NCBI GenBank assembly: GCA_020638955.1
Contig: JACKHO010000007.1
Location: forward strand, 248,001 to 312,000
DNA length: 64,000 bases
Direction: 5' to 3'
DNA from: Planctomycetaceae bacterium
GTDB lineage: Bacteria; Planctomycetota; Planctomycetia; Planctomycetales; Planctomycetaceae
Both the position numbers and the translations under genes were made by a program. Positions 18,123 to 27,166 of the stretch are shown here, piece by piece. How positions within the stretch are numbered: position 1 is the first letter of the stretch; the number at the start of each line of letters is the position of its first letter. The notes below the pieces were generated by a model that was not told the DNA's origin, ran no database searches, and saw only the letters and a program-made list of their open reading frames with translations.

Positions 18123-19040
18123 CTACTCGAGGTCGTAAAGTTGATCCTGGAGAGCAGAATCACCCAAGGTTCCCTGAGTGGTGTAGCCCAAGCGTTTTTC
18201 TTCCATGAGGGCCGCCTGTTCGGGTGAGATGAAGTTGTTTCCTGGAACATTAATCAGGAATTCCCGGGTCATGGTTTCGACGTGTCCATCGAGGAATGCA
18301 ACGTTCGCACTATCTCCACCGTGCCGAAAATGTGTCGTGGGATAATTATTGCTCGGCGGTTCCAACAGCCAGCACTCTTCAAATCCGAGTTGAGGATAAC
18401 CCACCGCCTGGGCACAGTCGGCGAACGCAATTGTGCGCGTCATTTGTGTGACATCGCGGAAGCGATGAGTAAGTGGCTGTGTACTCGGGCCAGGAGCCCA
18501 CGTGGGTGGCAGCCATTCAATCGCTGAAGTTCGTGACAGGAAGTAACCGTTGAATCCGTAACCACTGGCGGGCTTGCCGAAGTGGATGTTGTCCATTTGT
18601 GATGGACCGAAATTGGGGCACTGAAACGCCATGTAGCTGGTTTCGATATACGGTGCCAGTGGCCCCTTGGTGTAATCGAGCTGCATTGCGGGATTCGGTT
18701 CGTCGTAGTTCACCAGACCAAACCAGAATTGGGCCTTCCCCTGTGGGCCGCTGAAGGTTGAGAGGTATTGAGTACGCTGAACATCTTCGACGACATAGGG
18801 CACCATATGCTCGTAGTGGGAGTCGGCATAGTTGTGCATCGCCAGCACGAGCTGCTTCAAGTTATTGCGGCATTGGGTGCGACGTGCCGCCTCGCGCGCC
18901 TGCTGGACTGCCGGAAGGAGCAAAGCAACGAGCACGGCAATAATGGCGATGACCACCAGCAGCTCAATGAGTGTAAACGCCCGTCGCCGTCTGGGTGGTT
19001 GATGCTCCGCGCAGCCCTGACCACAATTCAAAATCCACAT
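18123..19040 (-). CDS. DUF1559 pseudopilin-like protein under a B12 riboswitch
   Basis: 305 residues from the ATG at 19040, with GGAG 6 nt upstream. After a basic leader (PPRRRRA) comes the type IV prepilin motif FTLIELLVVIAIIAVLVALL, with Ala rather than Gly before the cleavage site. The C-terminal DUF1559 part includes NNLKQLVLAMHNYAD and the H-x-G block VAFLDGHVETM. Planctomycetes have dozens of such proteins, thought to assemble in the envelope, mostly of unknown role. This copy is preceded by a cobalamin riboswitch and a terminator hairpin, so its expression should fall when B12 is plentiful. That points to a role in getting or sparing B12. It is convergent with the sulfatase, 8 nt away. 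Confidence 0.85.
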   Translation of the reverse strand: MWILNCGQGCAEHQPPRRRRAFTLIELLVVIAIIAVLVALLLPAVQQAREAARRTQCRNNLKQLVLAMHNYADSHYEHMVPYVVEDVQRTQYLSTFSGPQGKAQFWFGLVNYDEPNPAMQLDYTKGPLAPYIETSYMAFQCPNFGPSQMDNIHFGKPASGYGFNGYFLSRTSAIEWLPPTWAPGPSTQPLTHRFRDVTQMTRTIAFADCAQAVGYPQLGFEECWLLEPPSNNYPTTHFRHGGDSANVAFLDGHVETMTREFLINVPGNNFISPEQAALMEEKRLGYTTQGTLGDSALQDQLYDLE

Positions 19041-19114
19041 GACAATCTCCGTTGCCTGATGCCGCAATTCCCCAATATGAATGGCGGAAATGGGCGATTG
19101 CGAATGAGAAGCCG

Positions 19115-19160
19115 CGCGAAGCAAGAAACGGACCGGATGCCGAGGCATCCTGCCGGACCG
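19115..19160 (-). terminator. likely riboswitch-controlled terminator
   Basis: On the minus strand a hairpin with a perfect 7-bp upper stem (GGATGCC-TC-GGCATCC) and a 6-bp lower stem (CGGTCC with GGTCCG, one T-T mismatch) is followed by GTTTCTTGCTT. It lies between the riboswitch and the DUF1559 start codon. An alternative hairpin AGTCTG-loop-CAGACT overlaps its upstream side, as expected for an attenuator. The U tract is weak. Confidence 0.5.
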
Positions 19161-19198
19161 AGTCTGTTCTCCGCAGACTTTCATTCAGTTGACTGACC

Positions 19199-19372
19199 AC
19201 AAGGCAGGTCTTCTGGCTTCCGGATTGTCCTACTTGCCGCGCCTTCCCTCACACGTTTGTGAAGTGGCGAGTGCGGCGTTCGTCCCCGGTTACAGCGGCG
19301 GGACCGCGACGGATTTACACCGTCTTCCCTATTCTTCCACCAGGAACACCCTGGCGGACACCTCGGTCAGCT
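19199..19372 (-). ncRNA. cobalamin (B12) riboswitch
   Basis: Read on the minus strand the conserved blocks come in the right order: GGGAAGACGGTGTAAATCCG, then CCGCCGCTGTAACCG, then CGCCACT, GAGGGAAGGC, and finally CCGGAAGCCAGAAGACCTGC. These are the hallmark sequences of the adenosylcobalamin-type riboswitch, including the B12 box. It lies about 160 nt upstream of the DUF1559 start with a terminator-like hairpin between, so it probably acts by premature termination. The outer boundary of the 5' arm is approximate. Confidence 0.93.
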
Positions 19373-19574
19373 GGAATCGTGACGCGGCGTGGTTCGATTG
19401 TCAAGGAATTCAAACTCGCCACGAATTGTGAGAACCGCAACGTTTTCTCATCAGTCACAGAAGGTCTTGGGGGGATTCGTCCAAGTCGCTATCTTCTCAG
19501 TCATTACAGCAACGGAAGCTCCCTAAATCGCTTCCGGTCATCGTCCCCATTGCAATTGCAGAATACCCATTCCC

Positions 19575-21125
19575 ATGTCCCTGCGCGTTTACAACACCCT
19601 CACTCGTGAAAAAGAGACGTTTCAACCACTCGAACCTGGCAAGGTTTCGATGTATCTGTGCGGGCCGACGGTCTACAAGCCGGCGCATATTGGACACATG
19701 GTGGGACCTGTCATTTTCGACACCGTCAAACGCTTCCTGCAGTACGTCGGGTACGATGTCACATTTGTCATTAACATCACCGACGTCGACGACAAGCTCA
19801 TCAACAAAGCTCACGAACTGGGAATGACCGTTAAGGCGCTCGCTGAGCAAATGACGGAAGACTACTTTGACAACTTGCGTTTGATGGGCGTCGATTCCGT
19901 CGACAAGTTTCCGTACGCCACCGACCACATCGGCGACATGCTGGAAATGATTCAGCGTCTTGTCGACAACGGTCACGCGTATCCCCTCGATGGCGACGTT
20001 TATTTCTCGGTGACGGCCGATGACGACTACGGCAAACTGTCTCACCGCAGCGTGGAGCAAATGCTGGCCGGTACACGTGTGGAAGCGAACAACCGCAAGA
20101 AGAATCCTGCGGACTTTGCCCTTTGGAAATCATCGAAGGCAGATGAACCGGCCTGGGAAAGTCCCTGGGGACCGGGTCGACCCGGCTGGCACATTGAATG
20201 CTCCGCCATGTCGTCCAAGTTGCTCGGCGATTCCATCGACATTCACGGTGGCGGCCTCGACCTGATGTTTCCGCACCACGAGAACGAATTGGCTCAGTCC
20301 GAGTCGGCCTCGGGGAAGTGCTTCGTACGTTACTGGATGCACAACGGCCTCATGCAATCGGGCAAGAACACCGGCAAGGTCGGTGGCCAGCACGACAAGC
20401 ACGGCGATACGTCGGCGGAGGATCAAATCGCCGGAAAACTCGCTGGCTCCGCAGGTGCAGAGTCGGTGAAGACCGCCGTGTTTGCTCACCAGCATCCCGA
20501 AGCCGTCCGCTTCTTTTTGTTGTCGACCCATTACCGCAGCCCCATCGATTTCTCTTTGGAAAACATTGCGAACACGGCGAAGGGACTCGAAGGCATTTAC
20601 CGTATGTTCGAAACAGTCGAACGAATTTGCGGCACCTGCCCCTACTCCATCGAAGTTCCGACGTCTGGTGAGAACACGACGGACTTGTCGGCACTCCCTG
20701 CGGAAACAGCTGCCGAACTGACCGCCTTGCGAGGTCGCTTCCTCGATGCCATGAACGACGATTTCAACACCGGCGGTGCCATTGGCAACCTGTTTGAAAT
20801 GCGCAAGTGCATTAATGGATTCATTGCTCACAACAAACTCGATCAACAGGCGACAGCAGAACAAAAGGCTGGTCTCTTGGCTGCCATCACATTGTTCCGC
20901 GAGTTGGGACAACTCGTGGGCGTATTCCGAAAGCCCATTGAGAAGACAACTGCCGCCGATGACGGACTGGTCGGCGGTTTGATGGATCTCATTCTCGAAC
21001 TCCGGGCCGACGCGCGCAAGGAAAAGAACTGGGCAGCCGCCGACAAAATCCGCGACCAGCTCAAAGCCCTTAACATTACCGTCGAAGACGTCAAAGACGG
21101 TCCGGCGCGCTGGCAACGCGGGTGA
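19575..21125 (+). CDS. cysS: cysteine--tRNA ligase with an unusual KMSKS region
   Basis: 516 residues; charges tRNA-Cys with cysteine. The class I signature HIGH is at 38-41 (PAHIGHMVG). The zinc site is present: C29, C209 in WHIECSAM, and H234/E238 in FPHHENE. The KMSKS loop that should follow HNG is replaced by QSGKNTGKVGG, then about 20 hydrophilic residues, then KLAGS at 288-292 before EAVRFFLLSTHYRSPIDFS. KLAGS is probably a degenerate KMSKS displaced by an insertion. The rest of the enzyme, including the C-terminal DALR-like domain, is normal, and the length is slightly above the usual 460. Confidence 0.93.
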   Translation: MSLRVYNTLTREKETFQPLEPGKVSMYLCGPTVYKPAHIGHMVGPVIFDTVKRFLQYVGYDVTFVINITDVDDKLINKAHELGMTVKALAEQMTEDYFDNLRLMGVDSVDKFPYATDHIGDMLEMIQRLVDNGHAYPLDGDVYFSVTADDDYGKLSHRSVEQMLAGTRVEANNRKKNPADFALWKSSKADEPAWESPWGPGRPGWHIECSAMSSKLLGDSIDIHGGGLDLMFPHHENELAQSESASGKCFVRYWMHNGLMQSGKNTGKVGGQHDKHGDTSAEDQIAGKLAGSAGAESVKTAVFAHQHPEAVRFFLLSTHYRSPIDFSLENIANTAKGLEGIYRMFETVERICGTCPYSIEVPTSGENTTDLSALPAETAAELTALRGRFLDAMNDDFNTGGAIGNLFEMRKCINGFIAHNKLDQQATAEQKAGLLAAITLFRELGQLVGVFRKPIEKTTAADDGLVGGLMDLILELRADARKEKNWAAADKIRDQLKALNITVEDVKDGPARWQRG

Positions 21126-21287
21126 CATCCGCCAGCGTAACCATCGAGCGGACGCACTCAGCACGAATTCGCGCTGAGTGCCAGGTCGAAGGTTGATGAC
21201 TCGGTTTGTACTATGGTGGTTTTCGTTGCACAGTCCTGCCAATGGCATCGACTAAGTGACAACTCACCCCCTGCGTACAATCGGACC

Positions 21288-22715
21288 ATGTCTCGAATCA
21301 TCACTCTCCTGCTGGCACTTGCGACGCCTGGATTCCTGCGCGCTGCCGAAACATCAATCCGCGACGACAGGCCGCGGGTAATTGTCACCACCGACGGAGA
21401 GGCCGATGACCGTTGCTCCATGATTCGGTTTCTGCTGACATCCAACGAATTTGAAGTCGAAGGAATTGTGAACAGCAGTTCGCAGTTTCACTGGGAAGGT
21501 GGGCAGGGATGGAACGCGTTTCATCCCGTGACGTGGGTGCGTGATCAAATCCAGTTGTATGCTCAGGTGTATGACAATTTGAAATTGCATGATCCCAACT
21601 ATCCCACGCCCGAGTATTTGCTGAGTCGCTGGAAGGTGGGAAACATTAGTGGCATCGGCGAAGACGAAATTCGCACCGAGGGAGCAGAATGGATTGCGGA
21701 AGTCCTTCTCGACGAAAGCAATTCCCGACCCGTCTGGGTTCAAGCGTGGGGAGGATGCAACACAATTTCGCGGGCTTTGAAAATCATTCAGGACGACCAT
21801 CCCGACCGTATGCAGGAAGTGGCCGACAAGCTGCGGCTGTTTCTCATTTGGGAACAGGACGAAACTTACCAGTCATCCATTCGACCCAACTGGGAACATC
21901 TGGGAGTGCCGACAATCATCGCCGATCAATTCGACTGCATGGCCTACATTTGGCCCAAGGTGTTGCCCGAGGAAACGAAGACATACTTCCAGGCCGACTG
22001 GATGGGCAAGCACATTCTGCAGGGGCACGGTCCCCTCTGTTCAGCGTACGAGCACAAGGACGGCGCGTTCCACGCGGAAGGCGACACGCCCGCATTTCTC
22101 TACTCCATTCCGAATGGACTCAGGAACATGGAGTCGCCCGGTTGGGGAGGGTGGGGCGGGCGCTATGTGAAAGTCCGCAACAACGTGTGGCTCGACCCTC
22201 CACCCGCAACGGACTGGAAACATCCCGAGGGCCGCTGGCACTTCGGCAACAGTTGGTCCAAGCAACTCGAAAACGTCAACAGCCCCGCAGAGCAACAAAT
22301 GCGCACGGCCTACTTCAAACCAATGTGGCGCTGGATGCCCGCCGTACAGAACGATTTCGCCGCCCGAGCCGACTGGTGCGTGAAAGACTATGCTTCGGCC
22401 AACCACCATCCTGTCGTGCGATTGAAGGAGACGCCCCTCGACATTGAAGCCGAGCCCGGCAAAGCCATTCTCCTCGACGCTACTCCGACGACCGATCCCG
22501 ACCGAGATATCCTCAGCTTCCGCTGGTGGCACTACATCGAAGCGGGCACCTATGCCGGCAAGCAATTGCCGGAATCAAGTCAACCGAAAGCAACTCTTGC
22601 CATCCCGCTCGATGCCCAACCCGGCAACCAAATTCACATGGTGTGCGAAGTCACTGACAACGGTGAACCGCCGCTGACTCGCTACCAACGCGTCGTCGTG
22701 CGTATACGAGATTGA
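21288..22715 (+). CDS. DUF1593 (Sde182-like, nucleoside-hydrolase-like) secreted protein
   Basis: 475 residues from the ATG at 21288, which is followed by a signal peptide (MSRIITLLLALATPGFLRAA). The N-terminal domain starts with an acidic cluster VTTDGEADDRCSM like that of nucleoside hydrolases and includes VWVQAWGGCNTISRAL. The last 100 residues form an Ig-like domain (VRLKETPLDIEAEPGKAILL, DPDRDILSFRWWHY). This is the layout of the DUF1593/Sde182 family, linked to plant cell wall binding in marine bacteria. The enzyme reaction is not established. Confidence 0.8.
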   Translation: MSRIITLLLALATPGFLRAAETSIRDDRPRVIVTTDGEADDRCSMIRFLLTSNEFEVEGIVNSSSQFHWEGGQGWNAFHPVTWVRDQIQLYAQVYDNLKLHDPNYPTPEYLLSRWKVGNISGIGEDEIRTEGAEWIAEVLLDESNSRPVWVQAWGGCNTISRALKIIQDDHPDRMQEVADKLRLFLIWEQDETYQSSIRPNWEHLGVPTIIADQFDCMAYIWPKVLPEETKTYFQADWMGKHILQGHGPLCSAYEHKDGAFHAEGDTPAFLYSIPNGLRNMESPGWGGWGGRYVKVRNNVWLDPPPATDWKHPEGRWHFGNSWSKQLENVNSPAEQQMRTAYFKPMWRWMPAVQNDFAARADWCVKDYASANHHPVVRLKETPLDIEAEPGKAILLDATPTTDPDRDILSFRWWHYIEAGTYAGKQLPESSQPKATLAIPLDAQPGNQIHMVCEVTDNGEPPLTRYQRVVVRIRD

Positions 22716-22795
22716 CGTTATTATTCTTCCTGTCGCTCTCACCTTCCTTCTGGTTGAGCACCGACCATCAACTTTATGTTGAAAAGGATGATTTG

Positions 22796-23929
22796 ATGCC
22801 TGTTGTTTTGAACCTCGATGGGAAACACCCGAAGTGCAGAATTCCGAACAACACGTGGCGGATATCTCTCGACTCCAACGACCGTGAGCTGGTCGAGGCG
22901 TATTGGGGGCTTTCCTATGCAGCGGGGCCGTTGGACTGGTCGCAGCTTTCACGGCTCAAAGAGTTGAAGGACGTCACGTACACCGGGCGCGACGCAACGG
23001 TTCTCGACTATCTCGCGTCTCCGAAATGTACGGTCTCTACATTCTCCTGGCACGAAAGTGGTCGCAGTCGTTTTGACTTCTCGAACGCCAAGGCGCTCGA
23101 CAACATTGGAATTGAAGTAACCGGTAAATTACTGCATATCAAATTGCCCACGCATGGCCGCTTTGAATATTTGAGAATCCTGCAACCTCCTAAGGGATGC
23201 CGTGCCACGGTCGTTTGCCCCAATCGGGGCGAAGGAGTGACGCTGATGATTTACGGCCCGACCTTCCTCGCCATTCCCGGCCTGAAGCAAATTCGACGAC
23301 TACAACTCTTCGACTGCCGGGATGTTGACCTGTCGAACATCGCGAAGGCGTACCCGCACCTCGAGTCACTCGACATTTCCGGGAAGGCAGTGACGTTGCG
23401 GCACGAGGAATGTCTGACAAAGCTCAAATCCTTAGAGGAACTGTGCATTCAGAACTGCTACACAATGGATGTCACTGCGTTCCCAGACCCCACTCATCTT
23501 CGTGCGCTGGAAAGTCTTGACATCGATGGACTGCGAGCCGACGACGCAGAGGCACTCAAAGCGAAGTATCAGAGTCTCGAAGAACTAAGTTTGCGCGGAA
23601 AGCGAACGGCTGAGTGGATCGCCAATAATTTGGACAATCCCTTCCGTGACTGGAGCGACTACTTCGGAGCCGCCGCCGGCAAGAAAGCAATGTCCGCCTG
23701 GAACACCGCTAACAATGACCTCACCAAACTCGGCAAAAAGGTCAATGCAAAGAAATCGGCCACCATCCTCAAGGCGTTCGTCGAGGTGTTTAACCAGCTC
23801 GAAGCCAAGTCGGGGTTGGAAACCGACCAGCGGGAAACCATCTACGACGCCTTCATGACCCTGACGAAAAAACTCCCCAGCGGAATGGTTTCCGAAACTC
23901 ACTATTACGACTGGGCGGCGTTCGCGTAG
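22796..23929 (+). CDS. leucine-rich-repeat protein of unknown function
   Basis: 377 residues from the ATG at 22796, with AAGGA about 8 nt before it; the frame extends upstream to a TTG that overlaps the previous stop but has no ribosome-binding site. Residues about 60-290 contain irregular leucine-rich repeats (LRALESLDIDGL, LKSLEELCIQNCY). The C-terminal 90 residues are helical and lysine-rich. There is no signal peptide, so it is probably cytoplasmic. Role unknown; LRR proteins usually bind other proteins. It lies 80 nt after the DUF1593 gene. Confidence 0.6.
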   Translation: MPVVLNLDGKHPKCRIPNNTWRISLDSNDRELVEAYWGLSYAAGPLDWSQLSRLKELKDVTYTGRDATVLDYLASPKCTVSTFSWHESGRSRFDFSNAKALDNIGIEVTGKLLHIKLPTHGRFEYLRILQPPKGCRATVVCPNRGEGVTLMIYGPTFLAIPGLKQIRRLQLFDCRDVDLSNIAKAYPHLESLDISGKAVTLRHEECLTKLKSLEELCIQNCYTMDVTAFPDPTHLRALESLDIDGLRADDAEALKAKYQSLEELSLRGKRTAEWIANNLDNPFRDWSDYFGAAAGKKAMSAWNTANNDLTKLGKKVNAKKSATILKAFVEVFNQLEAKSGLETDQRETIYDAFMTLTKKLPSGMVSETHYYDWAAFA

Positions 23930-24120
23930 ACAGCGTTGCGATCAACCCCAGTGCCGTACCCCCAACTCATCTCCGTCGTGCAGAATGTGCGGCAGGAATA
24001 GCAATTACGCGAAAGATTGAGAAAAATCTCCAACGAAGTAGGCTCCCGGGGAGTACGTCCGGTGGAAACTGTAGTCACAAATGGATACGCAGTAATCGTC
24101 GAAACCAGGAGGACGCTTCC

Positions 24121-25359
24121 ATGCGGCCAGAACACTTCTTCAGTACCCGTGGGATGTACACCGCCAGCTTGGTTATGCTGTTGGCGGTACCAGCTTCCAG
24201 TTGGGCACAGCCAACTCAGTCGCGCAGCGAAACGTCGGATGATTTGACTGTGCGTCTTGTCGACGCTGAATCAAATCCGATCGCTGGCGCTCGAATTGGA
24301 TTCGAGGCTTCCTTCGGAGACAATTCATTCGAAGCACCGTCCTGGGTGTTTGTCCCAGATCCAGCGTCTCTGGAGCGTCTGCCGACCGAAGTCATCAGTG
24401 ACGAGCAGGGCATGGCCACGTTCAAAGGGGGCAAAACAATTGCGAGCAAATACCGTGTGGCCCTCGTCGCACGACAAGAAGAACTGCACCTTGCTGGCGT
24501 CACCAATCTAAGCCGCGAGGGAAATGACGACGTCAAAATGGTTCTCTACCCGGAATGCAGGATTACCGGAAACTTGCAGTGCGGCGAACTTGAATCAAAA
24601 GGACTCGAACTTCATCGCAACTGGGTGGGGGTCAATTTCAACAAACAACTCTGTATCGAGCACTATTCGAATACGTCCGGTTTTGAAATGTACCTTCCGC
24701 CGGGGGAGTATTCTCTCTTTGCCGTTGGAGGCGATGGCGGAACACTGAAAGCGGAGCGTTCTCTTGTCGTTCCGGTAGGAGTGGCCGAGATAGAATTATT
24801 TCCCATCGAACTGTCGCTCAAGCCATCAAGAGGATTGGGTGGACGTCCAGCACCCGAACTCACAGATGTCATCGCCTGGAAGGGAGACGGGCCAAAATCG
24901 CTCAAGGACTTGAAGGGAAAGGTTGTCCTCCTCGACTTCTGGGGCTACTGGTGCCAGGCGTGCATAGCCAAAATGCCCAGGCTAATCGAACTCGACAATC
25001 TCTACCGGCAACACGGCCTGGTCATTCTCGGACTGCACATCGATACGGGCGAGAAAATCACATCGCTCCCCGAGTACGACGCGTTTATGGAAAGGCTGAA
25101 GGAGAAAGCTCTCGGCGGAAAAGAGGTGGCGTACCCCGTAGCGCTCATTGCGGAAAAAGAAACGCCTTTCGCCGGTAATTCCGCGAAAGCTGCCATGTGC
25201 AAAATCGCGGCCGCCTACGGAGTTGACCGCTACCCGACCATGATTCTCATCGATCGCAACGGAAACATCGTCGGCGAATTTCACGACACACCTGAAGACC
25301 TCGCCACGCTCAAGAAGCTTCTCGGCCTTCCTGATGGCTCAGATGAATCAAAGCCCTGA
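24121..25359 (+). CDS. secreted TlpA-like thioredoxin-fold protein
   Basis: 412 residues with a signal peptide (cleavage after SSWAQ, near 30). Residues 40-235 form beta-rich, carboxypeptidase-regulatory-like domains (DDLTVRLVDAESNPIAGARI, YLPPGEYSLFAVGGDGG). The C-terminal 170 residues are a TlpA/ResA-type thioredoxin fold with redox pair C278 and C281 in WGYWCQAC and the cis-Pro loop VDRYPTMILIDRNG. An unusual insertion with a third Cys lies before the cis-Pro. Likely an extracytoplasmic thiol-disulfide reductase with an unknown partner. It is convergent with the next gene. Confidence 0.85.
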   Translation: MRPEHFFSTRGMYTASLVMLLAVPASSWAQPTQSRSETSDDLTVRLVDAESNPIAGARIGFEASFGDNSFEAPSWVFVPDPASLERLPTEVISDEQGMATFKGGKTIASKYRVALVARQEELHLAGVTNLSREGNDDVKMVLYPECRITGNLQCGELESKGLELHRNWVGVNFNKQLCIEHYSNTSGFEMYLPPGEYSLFAVGGDGGTLKAERSLVVPVGVAEIELFPIELSLKPSRGLGGRPAPELTDVIAWKGDGPKSLKDLKGKVVLLDFWGYWCQACIAKMPRLIELDNLYRQHGLVILGLHIDTGEKITSLPEYDAFMERLKEKALGGKEVAYPVALIAEKETPFAGNSAKAAMCKIAAAYGVDRYPTMILIDRNGNIVGEFHDTPEDLATLKKLLGLPDGSDESKP

Positions 25360-25399
25360 TGGCCCCCCAAGACAGCCGATACGGAACCGCGAAATCGGC

Positions 25400-27166
25400 C
25401 TACCTGCGAATTCCGCGTGCTAAGGCTGAATGGATCATTAGCTCGTCGCGCGTCGCCTCAACCTCCGTGTTTTCGGGAAAGACTCGGATTCGAATCGACT
25501 TATCTCCCACGGCGACGATAATCGCACTACTCCAACCTCCGTTGTTCCTGTATTTCACAGGAAGGTTCTTTCTCAGCGGTAAGTCTTCTGCGACAACTTC
25601 GTGACCAGGAGGTACACCGGAGTCGAATGTTCCGACGCCGTTTCGCATTGGGTCGGGCACCGGGACTGGCTCCGGCTGCATCGAGTTGAAAAATGCTTCG
25701 GGATCGGCCATTGCTTCCTCAAACTTGGCCATTTCTTCATCAAGCTTGGCAAATTCTTTTGGACGGATGATCAAATCTGTTCGGTTGACGGTGTTCTCAA
25801 AATTGGTCTCTGTTTGCCGCACTGTCACCATTCGCGGTCCGTCGATTTCAATGACTTCGGCATCTTTCCATTGCTGGGCAAATAGGATCTTTACGCTTGT
25901 CCCAATCTCAAGCCGTGTCCTCGAATCTACCCGGCGATAGCTGCCGGGAATACTCGGCCCGTCAAAGGGCGACGTGCGACCGGGAAAAGGTGGCGGTGCA
26001 AAGGCAGAAAGATCTGGCACGTTATCAGCAAGATCTGGCATGCTGTGTTTCGACGCTTCATGTTTTGCAATTTCGCTTCGAATGAAATCGGGTTTCGTCG
26101 CCAGCAAATCGAGCACTTCCAGTGAAACAATTAACTCTGATCGCGGAACTTGAGCGTCAAAGGCTGCAGGAAATCCATGACGATGCACCTTAACAAGGTC
26201 GGAATTCTCCTTGGAAGGTGTTCGCAAAACTTCGACATCGTACCAATTCTCAAGCTCACCCCATTTGAGTTGTGCTCCCCGCACCAGCGGCGTCTCAGCA
26301 GTGACTTGCAAGTAGCCTTCGGGCATCACTCGGGATGCAACACGCTCGGCTACTTCTTTCTCCCAGGCAGCTTTGCGAGCGGCTTCTTCCTCTTTGGTGG
26401 GACGCCGAATGGCTGCTGTAATGCTCGAATTCGCACCGTATGTCAGAGAATTGGAGACCTTAAACTTCTGTCGATTGAAATCTTCAACAATGCAGTACAT
26501 CTCGACACCCGCATCCCAGTTCAGATATTGGTCCTTCGAAATATACGGATTGATGCCGGGTGCCGAGGCCACACCAAATGTCCCTTTCTTTTCCAAGGAC
26601 CACAGGCTGCTGGTGATAATTTCACCATCGGACTTTCGTATCAGCAGTGTGATGGAGGGCGAACCGCCATCAAATTCTACGGTGTAGTCAATCGCCATCC
26701 CTTCCTGGCCAAAGTGGTCCTTTTCAATCCGAGGATTCGACAGGCGAATTAATGGGTCGGTGCGGCGACGTTCGTGAGGGGTTCCATACGGGGCATTCCC
26801 GGCCTCGACGGTTGCTTCCCCAATTGACTTGTCGTACTCCGGCTTCTGGCCAAGCTCCCTCTGGCGGTTGAGCATGTCCCTTGCTGGCCCCATAAACAGA
26901 TAAACCCCGCCCCCAACAACCACGCCCACCAACAACACTCCACCGCCAATCGCCAGCAGTGACATCAGCCAGTTTGCACCCTTTTTCCGACCAGACGACT
27001 TGCCTTGCCGCCTGCTGCCGCCGCGTCTTGGCCCCGTTGGCGTGCGGTAACATCGAATTCGACCGAGCCCAGCGCCTCCGGCTGTCGGATTGTGCTGACC
27101 AGCAACAACGCCATCAATGATTGCGTCATTTGCCAGGCATGATGGTTGAGACTGACGGCGATTCAT
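25400..27166 (-). CDS. large membrane-anchored protein of unknown function
   Basis: 588 residues from the ATG at 27166. A basic Gly/Arg-rich region (RRGGSRRQGKSSGRKKG) leads into one membrane helix at about 65-92, so most of the protein is probably outside the inner membrane. Residues about 130-250 look like a beta-sandwich. A charged helical part follows (EEEAARKAAWEKEVAERVAS), and two similar small beta modules near the end (LEIGTSVKILFAQQWKDAEV and LPVKYRNNGGWSSAIIVAVG) resemble tandem SH3-like/SLA1-type domains. No catalytic motif. Probably a planctomycete-specific scaffold. Confidence 0.55.
   Translation of the reverse strand: MNRRQSQPSCLANDAIIDGVVAGQHNPTAGGAGLGRIRCYRTPTGPRRGGSRRQGKSSGRKKGANWLMSLLAIGGGVLLVGVVVGGGVYLFMGPARDMLNRQRELGQKPEYDKSIGEATVEAGNAPYGTPHERRRTDPLIRLSNPRIEKDHFGQEGMAIDYTVEFDGGSPSITLLIRKSDGEIITSSLWSLEKKGTFGVASAPGINPYISKDQYLNWDAGVEMYCIVEDFNRQKFKVSNSLTYGANSSITAAIRRPTKEEEAARKAAWEKEVAERVASRVMPEGYLQVTAETPLVRGAQLKWGELENWYDVEVLRTPSKENSDLVKVHRHGFPAAFDAQVPRSELIVSLEVLDLLATKPDFIRSEIAKHEASKHSMPDLADNVPDLSAFAPPPFPGRTSPFDGPSIPGSYRRVDSRTRLEIGTSVKILFAQQWKDAEVIEIDGPRMVTVRQTETNFENTVNRTDLIIRPKEFAKLDEEMAKFEEAMADPEAFFNSMQPEPVPVPDPMRNGVGTFDSGVPPGHEVVAEDLPLRKNLPVKYRNNGGWSSAIIVAVGDKSIRIRVFPENTEVEATRDELMIHSALARGIRR

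Noticed and set aside
20130..21248. 372-residue open frame on the minus strand opposite cysS
   Set aside because: It mirrors the codon pattern of cysS, has no ribosome-binding site and resembles no family; cysS is certain.
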